Shown: positions 12,483 to 23,443, numbered from the stretch's first letter. The stretch: 64,000 nt of DNA from Emiliania huxleyi CCMP1516 (GCF_000372725.1 NW_005199203.1:23587-87586), one strand, 5' to 3'. Notes: generated by a model not told the origin, from the letters alone. Translations and numbers: made by a program.

Positions 12483-15400
12483 ATGCCACAGCCAGCGTGG
12501 ACGCAGCGGCGGATCTCATGGATGGTACCGGACGGCAAACGCGGCGCGTGCCGCCACCCCGGCTCTAAGTCCCGCGTAAAGCGGGTGACGTGGGCCTTTT
12601 CGGACGCAGATTGCCGCCGCGCGTGCGCGCAGCTTCTGCTTTGCTTCGCCTACGAGTACGCCAAGCTCGGCCGCTTCTCAAAGTGCCACCTGCAACTCGA
12701 GCCGACCGACTCGACCTACCCGATCCTCGGCCACTCCTGCTTTGCAAAGACATGGGACGGGCACGCCGCCATCATGGCGTTCCCGCCCTTCCTGTCGCCA
12801 AACCCTCCGCCGCGGCCGCCGTCTCCGCCGCCGAGGCTGCCACCACCGCCGCCTCCCCCAGCGCCGCCGCCGCCGCCGCAGCCGCCACCTCCGCCCCACC
12901 CGCTGGCGCCGCCGCCGCCACTCCCGCCGCCGCCGCCCTCGCCCTCGCCGCCGCCCTCGCCGCGCCCGCCGCCGCCGCCTCCGCCCACCCCGCCGCCGCC
13001 CCCAAGGCCGCCGCCTCCCTGGTCGCCGCCGCCTACGCCGCCTCCAGACCCGCCGCCGCCCGAACCGCCGCCGCCGCCGCCGCCAGATCTGCCGCCTCCC
13101 GCACTGCCGCCGTTTCCGCCTCGCCCTCCCTTTGGCCCGCCGAGGCCCGACCCGCCATCGCAGCCGCCGTCGCCTCTTCCGCCGCCGCCGCCGGTCCCGT
13201 CCGCACCGCCGAGCGCCCCGCCGGCGCCCCGCCCGCCGCCGCCGCCCTCGCCGCCGCCGCCTCCCAACCCGCCCCCTCCGCCTCCCAACCGCTGCCTTGC
13301 CCTGGTGGGGCCCATGGCGAACTTCGACACGTGCACCGACCTGCGGAGCGCGGACCTGCGCGGCGCGAACCTGTACCGCGCGACGCTGAACAACGTCGAC
13401 CTCTCGGGCGCGAAGCTCGACGGCGCCGACCTGAGGTATGCCACGCTGCAAGGCGCCGACTGCCGCAGCGCGGACTTCCACAAGGCGAGCCTGTTCAAGG
13501 CCGACTTCAGCAAGGGCGGACCGCTCCTCGGCCCCTCCTAGACCTCTCCTAGACCTGCCCTAGACCTCTCCTAGGCGGACTTCAGCAGGGCGGACCTCTC
13601 CTCTGCCAACCTCTCCTCCACCGACGCCTCCGAGGCGTTGTTTACGGAGGCGGTGCTCTGGCGGACGGACTTTACACGAGCCAACCTCAAGCTCTCCTCG
13701 CTGCGGGTGATTCGCCAAGGGGGCGAGGTCACCTTTGACTACGCAGGCGCAGTCTCGCCCAATCTCGCCCAGTCTCGCCCCCTCATCTCGCCCAATCTGG
13801 CCCAATCTCACCCAATCTCGCCCAATCTCGCCCAATCTCATCCCCTCGTCTCGACCAATCTCGCCCAATCTCGCCCAATCTCGCCCCCTCATCTCGCCCC
13901 CAATCTCGCCCAATCTCATCCCCTCGTCTCGACCAATCTCGACCAATCTCGCCCAATCTCGCCCCCTCATCTCGCCCCCAATCTCGCCCAATCTCATCCC
14001 CTCGTCTCGACCAATCTTGCCCAATCTCGCCCAATCTCGCCCCCTCATCTCGCCCCCAATCTCGCCCAATCTCGCCGCAGACATCTCCGGCACGCAGCTG
14101 ACGGACTGCACTTTTGTGCGCTCGACCTTCCGCCACACCGACCTCTCCAACTCCGCGATCGAGGACCTGCCCTAGACCTGCCCTAGACCTGCCCTAGACC
14201 TGCCCTAGGCCTGCCCTAGACCTGCCCTAGACCTGCCCTAGGCCTCTCCTAGACCTCTCCTAGACCTCTCCAACTCCGCGATCGAGGACAGACCTCCCCA
14301 TATCTCCCCATATCTCCCCATATCTCCCCATATCTCCAACTCCGCGATCGAGGACCTTCGTCAAGCCGGCGCCCCAACCATCAACTCACGAGCCCGTCCA
14401 CCAGTCCCACCAGTTCATCACTTTTGGACCTTCGCCATCTCCCATGAATCGACCCACCAACTACTTGCTCGCTCCCCGCCACTCTCAGGATCTCCGCCTG
14501 GCGGGCTCGCGCTTCGACTACACCAACTTCGCCGGCATTAAGGTCATCGACACGGGCATGGAGAAGGTGTCTGCGCCCCCCACCGCTCACCCACGCGCAC
14601 TGGGCCTTGCACTCGTAATGCCGTGGGGCTCCCGTCGTCTAGACGTGGAGACGCGAGCCCCCCCCCCCCCCCTGCCCCACCACCTCGTGTGTGTGGAGAA
14701 GTCTACCTTGCCTTGCCTTACCCAGGTGTCTGCGCCGGGCGCGAACTTCAACCGGTGCGACCTCGACCAGGCGCTTTCGCGGGTAGTGGGGCACTTCAGC
14801 GCGGGGCCGGTGGGGCGACCCTGAAACAAGAAAACCGGTGCGTGCGCCGAGGCGCCCAGCATTTCTTTTTTAGATTCGCTTCACGGGCTCCGCGCTGCAG
14901 AACGCGACCTTCGTCGGCGCGAAGCTGATGGAGGCCAGCACATATCGACAGCACATATCTCCACACATCTCCCCACATCATTCTATCCCCATATGTTGTC
15001 CCCACATCTACCCACACGTTGTCCCCGATGGAATTATCAAATGATCACTTTGTGAGATTCCGTTTGTGTGAATGATTGCTCTAGGCCAGCTTTGCGGAGG
15101 CGGACGTCCGTGGCGTCGACTTCACCTCTGCGCGCCTCAACCTGGCCAGCTTTCCTAGACCTCTCCCAGACCTTTCCTAGACCTTTCTCCTAGTAAGACC
15201 TCTCCTAGACCTCTCCTAGACCTCTCCTAGACCTCTCCTAGACCTCTCCTAGACCTCTCCTAGACCTCTCCTAGACCTCTCCTAGACCTCTCCTAGACCT
15301 CTCCTAGACCTCTCCTAGACCTCTCCTAGACCTCTCCTAGACCTCTCCTAGACCTCTCCTAGACCTCTCCTAGACCTTTGCGCGCCTCACCCTGGCCACC

Positions 15401-16019
15401 GTCCGACGCGGCGCCCTCAAGCAGAAGCGGGTCGTTCACAGAGTGAACCAATCCTCGTTATAGGCCACCTTCCGGCGTGCCAAGATGGCCGGCGCCCAGT
15501 TTAACCGCGCCGAGCTCACCGACGCCACGCTGGACATGGCCTCGGTCCAGGACGCGAGCTTCGTGGAGGTGCACGGCCTGTGGTATCTCGGCTCGACCTC
15601 GGCTCGACTTCGGCTCGACCTCGGCTCGACCTCGGCTAGACTTCGGCTAGAGCTCGGCTAGACTTCGGCTGGAGCTCGGCTAGACCTCGACTGGAGCTCG
15701 GCTAGATCTCGACTAGAGCTCGGCTAGACTTCGGCTGGAGCTCGGCTCGATCTCACGCGAGGCGGCCGGCGCTAATACCCAAGGCCCTCTTGGGGTTACA
15801 CCTTCGTCCCGCTCAGTAGCCTTCCGTCTCTTATGGGAGTCCCTTCTCTGCGAGGAGCCGATCCGCGTACTGCTACCACCGAGCTAGGTGCGCGGCCTCG
15901 GCAAGGCCTCCTTCTTCGGCGTCACCGGCAAGGCGTGCTGCGACGCGCGGGGCGTGAGCCTGCATGCGGGCGTGTGCCACAAGGACGTGTGGCAAAAGGT
16001 GCGGAGCTGCAGTCTGTGA
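12483..16019 (+). CDS. Pro-rich pentapeptide-repeat protein (multi-exon)
   Basis: Likely an extracellular or wall protein. Exon 1 encodes a Cys-rich PAN/apple-like segment (WAFSDADCRRACAQLLLCF) and a ~170-residue PPP-rich stalk. Then pentapeptide repeats of the A-(D/N)-L-x-x type run through all later exons (e.g. DLSGAKLDGADLRYA). Model: 12483-13499, 13575-13746, 14081-~14163, 14489-14566, 14726-14782, 14874-14933, 15085-15144, 15464-15568, 15888-16019 (TGA). Phases and the five-residue periodicity are kept. Donors are GC, GC, unresolved (GA fits), GT, GT, GC, GC and GT. The 14164-14488 interval is unresolved because a 20-bp exon segment is triplicated there. The ATG choice is tentative; the frame stays open upstream to 12219. 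Confidence 0.78.
13747..14080 (+). repeat. Intronic minisatellite, 10-bp unit TCTCGCCCAA
   Basis: Intron 2 of the pentapeptide gene is almost entirely 10-bp TCTCGCCCAA units, with a higher-order ~67-bp repeat (blocks starting CATCCCCTCGTCTCGACC). Confidence 0.9.
14143..14358 (+). repeat. Triplicated exon segment separated by 10-11 bp minisatellites
   Basis: CTCCAACTCCGCGATCGAGG occurs at about 14145, 14266 and 14334. Copies 1 and 2 are separated by (CCTGCCCTAGA)n and copies 2 and 3 by (CCATATCTCC)n. Confidence 0.9.
14567..14725 (+). mobile_element. Introner-like element, copy B (complete intron)
   Basis: A whole 159-bp intron. AGGTGTCTGCGCC is exactly duplicated: 14565-14577 carries the GT donor and 14724-14736 starts at the acceptor AG. 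Splicing joins E-K to V-S-A-P-G-A-N-F. The body matches copies A, C, D and E from ACCGCTCACCCACGCGCACT to GTGTGTGTGGAGAAG. Confidence 0.88.
15145..15463 (+). repeat. Intronic minisatellite, 11-bp unit CCTCTCCTAGA
   Basis: About 20 tandem copies (15150-15380) fill this GC-AG intron. Each unit contains CTCCTAG, which looks like a 3' splice site. A degenerate copy of the preceding exon end (GCGCGCCTCACCCTGGCCAC) follows the array. Confidence 0.9.
15580..15765 (+). repeat. Intronic minisatellite, 11-bp CTCGGCTAGAC-type unit
   Basis: Degenerate tandem units (CTCGGCTCGAC, TTCGGCTAGAG) inside intron 15569-15887. That intron is flanked by AGGTGC[A/G]CGGCCT. Confidence 0.85.
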
Positions 16020-17093
16020 CGCGGCCCCCCCACGCGCCGTGTGTGTTGGGACTCTGTCCTTCTCCCATCCGCATCCCTAGAGTTGGCGTGTCCGTTTTCC
16101 TTTTTTACCAAGTGGTCACGACCCCTCACTCGCTCCGACCCCCCCAAAGAATTAAATAGCGCACGGGTGTCGGTGGTAGCGAGTGAGCCGCGCGGCGCGG
16201 CTCGGTGGGAGTCGTGATTTGTCGCACAAGGGATTCGATCAACGCCCGTCGGAACACTCACAAACATCGAAAGTGTTATCGTGGGTGGCCTGGCGTAATT
16301 GACGTATAAGTCGTGCTGGCGCGCTAATGGCGCGTTTGATATTGGGATGGTGTGAACTCGCGCCATGGCTCGTCCATCATCGAGAGGTCTGCCCCTCGCT
16401 GGGTGTCACTCTATTAAACAAACACGTGCGGCCCACCCATCTCCACCTCGCACCTGCGGTGTGCGGAGGCTGCGCAGGGTCGGCCCACCACCGGCGGCCG
16501 CGGCGCGCTATATCTACACATTGCGAGATGGTGCATGCTGATGCGTGATGCCTCTCAACAAACGGAGTGCCTCTACACGGCAATCACCTTCATGCTTGCG
16601 TTCAAGTACGCAAGGAAGGTGGTCCACATCGAGGACCGGAGACTGACCAGTCCCGTGCCCAGGTGCCCGAGCTCGCCGTTGACGGCACCGGTGAGGCCCG
16701 ATTCGTCGGTGAAACTGGCGTTCCGGCCGCCCCATACGTCTTACTGGGAGCTATAACGCACGGGCCCTCAGCGGAGCTGGGAATAGGACCGCCGCAAGCG
16801 GCGTGGCGTGGAGCGGTTGAGCATCCCTCCGGCCGGGGGCCCCTCTGCGCCGGCCGGGGAGGCGTTGTTGCAGGCTAGGACGCAAGCGTCCGTCGCCCTT
16901 TTCAAACTCGGCGTGTCAGTGCAGTGCCGACGGAAGTCAACCACGAGTTGACACAAAAAGAATCTCAAAAACAATTTTGCACAAAGAAGACTGACGACCA
17001 CGTGCCCGCTGGGTTTCAAGGCGCGACGAGACAAGGACAAGTCGCAAAACTTGCGCACCGCACGTCCCCCTCCACGCTCCGCTCTCCGTAGCA
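16020..17093. other. Intergenic region
   Basis: No supported gene or repeat family; short ORFs only. The last ~130 bases before 17094 are A-rich (ACACAAAAAGAATCTCAAAA), probably promoter or 5' UTR. Confidence 0.5.
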
Positions 17094-17408
17094 ATGGGTG
17101 CCGCCTGCTCCAACACCGCCAACGCGACCGTCGCCACCGGCGCGTACGACCCGACCATCAAGGAGGCCTCCCTGAGGTCCTACGAGGAGGCTCCGGTGCC
17201 TGCCGAGGAGGTCGCGTACGCCTCGCGTGGCCTCGCGCCCGAGGCTGCGCCGGAGCAGGAGTCGCTGCTGCAGCGCGTCTCGTCCAAGATAAGCGAGATG
17301 ATCGCGCCGCTCACCGAGCTGAAGTGCACCACCTCGTTCCGCGCCGCAGACGCGGCGGCGGAGGAGCCGGCCTGCAGTGACGAGCAGGCCGAGGAGCCCA
17401 AGGCGTAG
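17094..17408 (+). CDS. Small putatively N-myristoylated, palmitoylated protein
   Basis: 104 residues in one exon. It starts MGAACSN: Gly2 with Ser6 fits the N-myristoylation consensus and Cys5 could be palmitoylated, so inner-leaflet membrane attachment is a reasonable inference. The rest is acidic, Ala/Glu-rich and probably mostly disordered, with one short amphipathic stretch (LLQRVSSKISEMIAPLTEL). I do not recognise a family. The strong N-terminal signal, clean stop and isolated position support a real gene. Confidence 0.55.
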   Translation: MGAACSNTANATVATGAYDPTIKEASLRSYEEAPVPAEEVAYASRGLAPEAAPEQESLLQRVSSKISEMIAPLTELKCTTSFRAADAAAEEPACSDEQAEEPKA

Positions 17409-18161
17409 ACGCACCTATCCGTGCTGTGGGGAGTGGGGAGAGCCATGAGTGAGTGAAGAGCGAGCGAGCGAGCATGATAGCGTGAAGAATTGGTTCTGTG
17501 CTGCCATGAACGGCGGTCCCTTCTCGACCGACCCAGTGTTGCAAGTGGACTACATTTCACCTCTTCCCGATGCTCTGCGACGCAGCCTCATGGCCGGCCG
17601 ATCGAAGCATCCGTTCCCGTCGACGTTCCCGGGCGCGTTGTCGGTGTGATGACGCGGTTATCGTGCGGGGCCAGAAGTTGTGAGTGAGGGGCGGCGGCGT
17701 GCTAGCTGAGCTAGCCGCGCCCCTGCGCCACCTAGAGTTGGCGCCAGCGCGGCCACACTCTTTTTTATTCTTCATGCTTTGTCAAGTGCACACAAAAAAG
17801 CCTCCGTTTGCGAGGCCGAGTCGTTGCTTCAAGCTACCGGCGGACGGCGGACGGCGCGGCGCGCCGGCGCCCCCCGGCGCGGGCCCCGGCCCCCCACAGT
17901 CACCGCCACACACCAGGCACCGCCACCGGCCACACCGCGCCCGCGCGCCCGCGGTCTCTCGGCTCTCGCTTTCCCCGTCGCTGTGCGCTCTGCCTCTGGC
18001 TGTCGACCTCTGACCTCTGACCTCTGTAGTCTCTGACCCCCCTCTCCGGATTTATTGCACCTGCCACCTCAATTCTCCTCTAGAGGTTGCTTACTCAGCT
18101 GAACGCAACGCACGGACGGACAGTATAGCATGCACACGCTCATATGAATCAGAACTTAATT
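17409..18161. other. Intergenic region
   Basis: 3' flanks of two convergent genes. I see no gene, repeat array or RNA here. Confidence 0.5.
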
Positions 18162-19286
18162 CTACTCCTCGGTCGTCACCGCCCCCGCCCGCTCCCGCGC
18201 CAGCGCGGCGCGGAACGCCGCGTAGCTCGCGCAGCCCGTCTCTGGCTGCATGCTGCGCGCCCACCGCTCCTCGAGCCGCCTGGCCACGTGTGGTGGGAGG
18301 GAGCCGCCGCCTCCGACGCCGCCGCCGCCCTCGCGCACCTTTCCCACCACGCCCGCCTCGCCAAACACATACTCAGCCGGCACCCCCATCGCGTCGCGCC
18401 GCCTGGCGAACGTGAAGTGCTCGTCGAACTGCGCGCCGTGCGACCGCATGAACTCGAAGCTCGAGTTGGCCGTCGCCGCCTCGACCCGCGGCGCGTCTGC
18501 GCCGTCGGCGTCGTAGCCGAGCCAGGCGGCGATGCGGCGCACCTCGCGAGGCAAGTCCTCCTTCAGGTCCTCGAAGCAGAGCCAGAGCACCTCCTTCTCG
18601 GCTCTCCGCCGCCACCAGCCGAGCAGAAAGTCCCAGATGTAGCCCGAGTGCGACACGCCGTCAAAGACGCCGTCGGCGAACTCCTCCACCGTGAGCGAGC
18701 CGGGCGGCAGGCCGACGTAGCTGGGCAGGAAGTGGTAGAAACTGACGAAGGCGTCGAGCGGGTCCCGTGCCACGACGATATACCGCGCGCCGCGCGCGAT
18801 CCGGTCGGCGGGCTCGTGGCTCTTGAAGAGGCGCGGCGCCGCCACCTGGTCGGCGGCGAGGTCCTGGCCGCAGTCGAGCGCCAGGATGTCCCACGGCACG
18901 ACCTCGGTGATCTCGCCGAAGCTCATGTCGCCGCCCGTCCTCAGCTGGTGCACGATCTGCGTCACCCACGTCGTGCCACACTTTGGGTAGGTGACGACAA
19001 AGACGTCGGTCGGCCGCGGCCGGAAGCCCGCCGTGCCAGCCTCGGAGGAGGCAGCGGTGTGCATGCCGGCGTTGCGGGCACGGACGATGTCCATGAGGCT
19101 GCGTCGCAGGCTGCAGGTTTGCCCACCGGCCTTGGAGTCGCGGTTCCAGGACAGAGGGAGCGCGCTGCGGCGCGTTGCTCGAATTTCTTTTCTTTCCCTC
19201 AGAAAACAATTCTTTCCGGTATGAGGGGCGCCATCCGCATCCGCCCCACCCGCGTGCTCGCCGATCTGGCTCAGGGTCGCCCTCAC
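18162..19286 (-). CDS. PAPS-dependent sulfotransferase
   Basis: Transfers sulfate from PAPS to a hydroxyl or amine acceptor, of the cytosolic SULT type. The 5'-phosphosulfate loop VVTYPKCGTTWVTQIV and the 3'-phosphate motif YIVVARDPLDAFVSFYHF are intact. So is the conserved SHEPADRI/LWLCFEDLKEDL order, down to a C-terminal PAPS-site-like GVVGKVREGGGGVGGGG segment. The frame is open to 19286. The N-terminal ~64 residues of that reading are low-complexity and overlap the start of the ankyrin pseudogene, so I prefer M at 19094 (MDIVRARNAG). One exon. Confidence 0.88.
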   Translation of the reverse strand: MRATLSQIGEHAGGADADGAPHTGKNCFLRERKEIRATRRSALPLSWNRDSKAGGQTCSLRRSLMDIVRARNAGMHTAASSEAGTAGFRPRPTDVFVVTYPKCGTTWVTQIVHQLRTGGDMSFGEITEVVPWDILALDCGQDLAADQVAAPRLFKSHEPADRIARGARYIVVARDPLDAFVSFYHFLPSYVGLPPGSLTVEEFADGVFDGVSHSGYIWDFLLGWWRRRAEKEVLWLCFEDLKEDLPREVRRIAAWLGYDADGADAPRVEAATANSSFEFMRSHGAQFDEHFTFARRRDAMGVPAEYVFGEAGVVGKVREGGGGVGGGGSLPPHVARRLEERWARSMQPETGCASYAAFRAALARERAGAVTTEE

Positions 19287-19339
19287 TGCTCGCCTTCCTC
19301 TCCGGGCAGGGGACGAGCGGCACGTCGCTCGCTGCCCAG

Positions 19340-20491
19340 GCTAGGATAGGGTGCTAGGGTGCCCACAGGGCCCAAAAAAAGAATTTAGACAAAAGAACTC
19401 TCTCTCACAGCAGACAGGCTCGACACAGGTGCGAACTGGCGCGTGCTAGTACTATCACAGGCAAAAAAAGAAAGGGAAAAAGAAATGGGCGAACCCCGAT
19501 CGCAGCACTTCGTGTTGGAGAGTCGAGATATTGAGAGTGTGACTAGGAGGGAGGGACGCTGCTCGCTGGGGATTCTCAAAGGTATACCCTTGAATGGCCG
19601 GATCCAGCCTTGAAAGTACGAGATCGCGCGCGCTTCGCGCGCAGCACCGCCTGTTCTCCGCGGCTGTGTGACGACGCGTGCCGTGTGCCAGCACAGTTGG
19701 GCGCGCGCGGCGCGACGGCGCCGCCGGCGAGGAGCGGGTGCAGCGGCCGCCGGCGGCCGTACCGCCCGCCAGCCGGCGCAGCAGCGGCCAGCGCAGCGGC
19801 CGCCGGCGCAGCAGCCAGAGCAGCCGGTGCGCGCCTTGCGAGGCGAGTACTGCCGCCCGGCAGCCTTGAGGCGGCCGGGCGGCAGTACTCGTTCGAGCTT
19901 TGCGAGCCGTGCGCGCGCCGAGGCGCGCGCGGCGCGCGCCCGCCCGGCTGCCAGTAGGAGGCGGCGCAATATGGCCTATAGTACAACCCTTGAGGAGGAG
20001 GAAGAGGCTGGCTGGCAGTGCTGTATGCCGCCGGGGGGGCAGTTTTGGGGTGCTGTCCCCATCCCAAGGGGCTGCAGAAGGCGTCCGCAGCCGGGACAAC
20101 CCGCCCCCCCCCCGCCGAGGCCGGTCGAAGCCCCCTTGACCACAGCCAAGAGGAGTCCTCTTGGTGCTCCTGGCGGCCGTTCAAAGGTCGGGCGCGCGCC
20201 GAGGGGGGGGGGGGGGTCTTGCTTGCTCCACACCGAGCGCCATCGGTCCGGACCGGCGTGGTCACCGAGGGTCGGCTTGCACAAGGTCTGAGCCGCGGGC
20301 GCTCGGCGCCAAGTGCAGTGTCACGCTCGCGCTGGAGCGGGACACAATGGGGAACCCTCGTTTCCTAGTCACTCGGTCCCCCAACGGAAGAGGCCTCGCT
20401 CCTATTGGAACACTCCAACATCAGATTTGCCTCGTGCGTCCCTTTTTGAGCCAGAAAGCTATTTTCTTTTGGGTCCTGTGGGCACCCTAGC
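19340..20491 (+). mobile_element. 1152-bp TIR DNA element inserted as a potential intron
   Basis: Terminal inverted repeats GCTAGGGTGCCCACAGG[G/A]CC CAAAA (left from 19353, with an extra GCTAGGATAGGGT at the very end; right ending at 20491). The insertion is flanked by CCCAG (19335-19339 and 20492-20496). The terminus supplies a GC donor and the right target copy supplies the AG acceptor; splicing 19340-20496 would restore A-A-Q-L-D-A. No transposase ORF, so it is non-autonomous. Confidence 0.8.
19845..19890. repeat. Perfect 16-bp inverted repeat
   Basis: GAGTACTGCCGCCCGG at 19845-19860 pairs with 19875-19890 across a 14-nt loop, inside the GC-rich middle of the TIR element. Confidence 0.9.
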
Positions 20492-22204
20492 CCCAGCTCG
20501 ACGCGCGGCACGACACCGAGAAGCAGGACACGCTGCTCACCTGGGCCGCTCGTCACGGGCAGGCCGAGGCGGTGCGGCTGCTGCTCGAAGGCGGCGCGAG
20601 CGCCGGGGCGGCTGACAGCGATGGCGCGTCGCTCTCTTACTCGCGTGCGAGGGGAATACCCCGAGATCGTCCGGCTGCTGCGCGACGCTGGCGCGGCTGT
20701 CAACCAAGCAGACTCTGGAGGCTTCACGCCGCTGATCGTCGCGTGCGAGCAGGGCCACCTCGACTGCGTTCGGCTGCTCCTCGAGGCGAGCGCAGCGGTC
20801 AACCAAGCCAAGGACGGCGGCGCCACGCCGCGCTATACGTCGCGTGCCTAAAGGGCCGAAATCGTCTGGCTGCTCCTCAAGGCTGGCGCGGCGGTCAACC
20901 AAGCAGATGCTGAAGGCGCCACGCCGCTGTTCATGGCGTGCCAGGAGGGCCAGCTCGAGTGCGCCCAGCTGCTGCGCGGCGCTGGGCGCTGACTTCAACC
21001 AAGCGATGAACGATGGTTGCATGCCGCTGATCATCGCGTGCCAGAAGGGCCACCTCGACATCGCCCGGCTGCTGCTCGAGGCGGGCGCGGCAGTCAACCA
21101 AGGAACCGCTAACGGCTTCACGCCGCTGTTCCTTGCGTGCCAGGAGGGCCACGCTGACACCGCCCGGCTGCTTCTCGAGGCTGGTGCTGCGCCCAACCAA
21201 GCCAAGGACGACGGCGCCACGCCGCTGTTCGCCGCGTGCCACACCTCGGCCACTCGAGGTCGCCAAGCTCCTCTCCTCCTACGGCGCCTCCCGCGCCGCA
21301 ACGCCTTTCGGCACGCCCGAGGAGATTGCGAACAATCGCGGCCACGCCGACCTCGCCGCTTGGCTGGTCGCCAGCCGCGGCTGGACGCCGCTCCAGCACC
21401 TCGAGGCGTGCCCGAGACTAGCGGCCGAAGGCGTGAGCGCATTGTCCTCACGCGTATTGCCCCTCTTCCGCAGGCGCTCACCCTCGACCGGGCGCGGGCG
21501 CTGCTGCGCGGCGGCGCGGACTCTTCAGCGGGCGACCCGTCTGCCCTCGAGCGGGTGCGCGTCCTCTGCGCGTGGGGCGAGTCGGATCCGACCGCTGCGG
21601 CCGTCGGTTCCACAGTCGCGATCCACTCTCTGGTCTCGCGGCTCTCGATGAACGGCAAGGTCGGTGTCGTCGTCTCCGCAAGCGCTTCGACGTGCCGCTT
21701 CGGCGTGCGCGTGGCGGGCGAGGCCAAGGCACTCGCGCTAAGGCGCGCAATGTAATGGTCTCTCCCCGACTCGCCGGATCCTCTCTCTACACCCCACGCG
21801 TCTGCCCTCTCTCAGGCCGGCCAATCTGCAGCCAGCGGCCGAGGCGGTAGAGGTGGGCAGGCTGATCCTCAAGGCGGCGGAGTGGTCGCCGCAGTCGCAC
21901 GAGCTCTTCCCGGAGGCGGCTCGCAAGTGGGCGGTCGAGGTGATGCGGCTGGGCTACCTGATCGCGTGGGACGAGGAGCGCTTCGACAGCCGCGAGGGAG
22001 CGGCTCCGGAGCTGGCGGACGTCTGGCAGCTTTGTGCTGCCAAAGGTGGCAGTGCGATGACTGCAACGGTCCTGAGTTTTCGTGGCAGGCCAACGCAAAC
22101 CCCTAGACGCGCTGCGTTAGAGGCTCAAATCACGCCCTCACGACATGATATCTAGCGTGGTCAGGCGCGGGGAAGCGCGGCGGCGCGGGGAAGCGCAGCG
22201 GCGG

Positions 22205-22290
22205 CGGCGAGCAGGCGAAGTACGTGTGCGGGCTGCGGCCCTTGCTCCGATCGGCTGTGCCCATACTGCCGCGAGCCAGTGGGGTGGTGT
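22205..22290 (+). pseudogene. RING-finger relic
   Basis: One frame reads CGPCSDRLCPYCREPVGWCH, close to the end of the RING of the 32233-33687 protein (CGPCSARLRACPYCRTPAER). The upstream half of the finger is absent or frameshifted. Confidence 0.55.
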
Positions 22291-23443
22291 CACATTATTT
22301 AGCGGGGGGGGGCGGGGGCCGATGCGTCGAGAAGAGCTGGCGCGTGTTGGCGCGTGTTGGCGCGTGTATGTGGCATGTGTGTGTATGGTGTGATCGGTAT
22401 CGATGTGTGTGCGCGATGTGGGTGTGGGTTTGTGGTCGATATATTGTGGCTTTGTGGGCACGTAAACCCGCGCCGGGCGCGAAGTTCGCGGCACGGCCGC
22501 GCACAAGAAAAGCCAAAGTCGCGGCTCTCGCGCCAAAAAAATATCGAACCGCTCGCGCCCAACAACCCCGCGAGGGATAACGGAGGTAACGTGCAGACAG
22601 GCCAGCAGCCAGTGGGACGAACGAGGGCCGCGACGGCAGCTCAAGCGGGAGGGAGCGGAGACAGTGGGCAGCGAGCGAAGTGGGTGAGACTGATGATGCT
22701 CCTTCGACTTAGGGAGCGGTTCAGCTGCTGGGCGGGCTTCAGGGTGGTGCTCACGCGAAAAGGAATCGACGCGATGTACAAAGCATACAAGAAGAGGAGA
22801 AAGAGGAGAGGCGCCAGTGATGACGAGGCAGACGCTAGTGCAGACGAGGGCAGGGCAGACCCGGGGACGGCGGAGTCGGACCAGACGGCATCGGCCGCCG
22901 AGGGAACGTTGGGAAGAGGCAGCACGAGGAGGGCGGCGGGCCTCAACCGACTATGGAGGACCCGTCACCAGACGACGCAGGGCAGACGACGGTGAGGCGG
23001 AGCAGACTCGCGCAGGGCGAGACGAGGGAGGGAGCAGGACGTTGCGGAGATCAGCAGGAGGATGTACGAAGAGATTAGGAGCAGCAGGGACCCTAGGCAC
23101 CATGTGGAAGACGGCTAGTGCTAGAGCCGTAGAGCTAGTGTCCCCCCCCGCATCGGCGATCGGGAGGACGACCCCGGCTAGTCGCCGACCACACCCACAA
23201 AGAACCCTGCACAAAGATCGCAAGGGCGGGGACCTGTTCCTTTTTACCCATCTCACAGTAGAGGTGTCCGTTTTTATTTATTTATTTACAACCCCGCAAC
23301 ACCACACCGCAGGACCGCGGCCTCTAGCCTCGAGCGGCGCATATGCTACCAGGTCACAGTATATGGGTTCGGGACGTATTCACAGCAGTATGACGGGGTC
23401 CCCTACCCCCGGAGTGTGAGTCCATATGGCTGCAGCGCGCCGC
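22291..23443. other. Region without a supported gene
   Basis: A frame at 22560-22995 encodes a Lys/Arg- and Glu-rich segment I cannot assign. A dispersed repeat sits at 23206-23263 and a (TTTA)n run at 23268-23288. Confidence 0.4.
23206..23263 (+). repeat. Dispersed repeat R3, copy 1
   Basis: GGGCGGGGACCTGTTCCTTTT followed by ACCCATCTCACAGTAGAG; copy 2 is at 47575-47640, both on the plus strand. Confidence 0.85.

Larger units (their letters stand above)
19276..22290 (+). pseudogene. Decayed ankyrin-repeat gene, paralogue of 5096-7498
   Basis: The 5' part (19276-19339) matches the intact gene up to SLAAQ; the match resumes at 20497 (LDARHDTEKQDTLLTWAARH), with a TIR element between. Frameshifts near 20640, 20835 and 20985 break the ankyrin frame. 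Two GC-AG introns (21406-21473, 21743-21815) join the C-terminal part, which has the PWSP/HELFP-style module (AEWSPQSHELFPEAARK) seen at the ends of many algal ankyrin proteins. A RING-like scrap follows at about 22205-22290. The frameshifts could be assembly errors, but several together argue for decay. Confidence 0.75.

Noticed and set aside
12678..13513. Long antisense ORFs opposite the Pro-rich and Gly-rich regions
   Set aside because: Shadow frames of (CCG)n-rich coding sequence; no domain.
20600..21000. Ankyrin frameshifts as real alternative proteins
   Set aside because: Each frame continues the same repeat after a one-base shift; pseudogene or assembly error is simpler.
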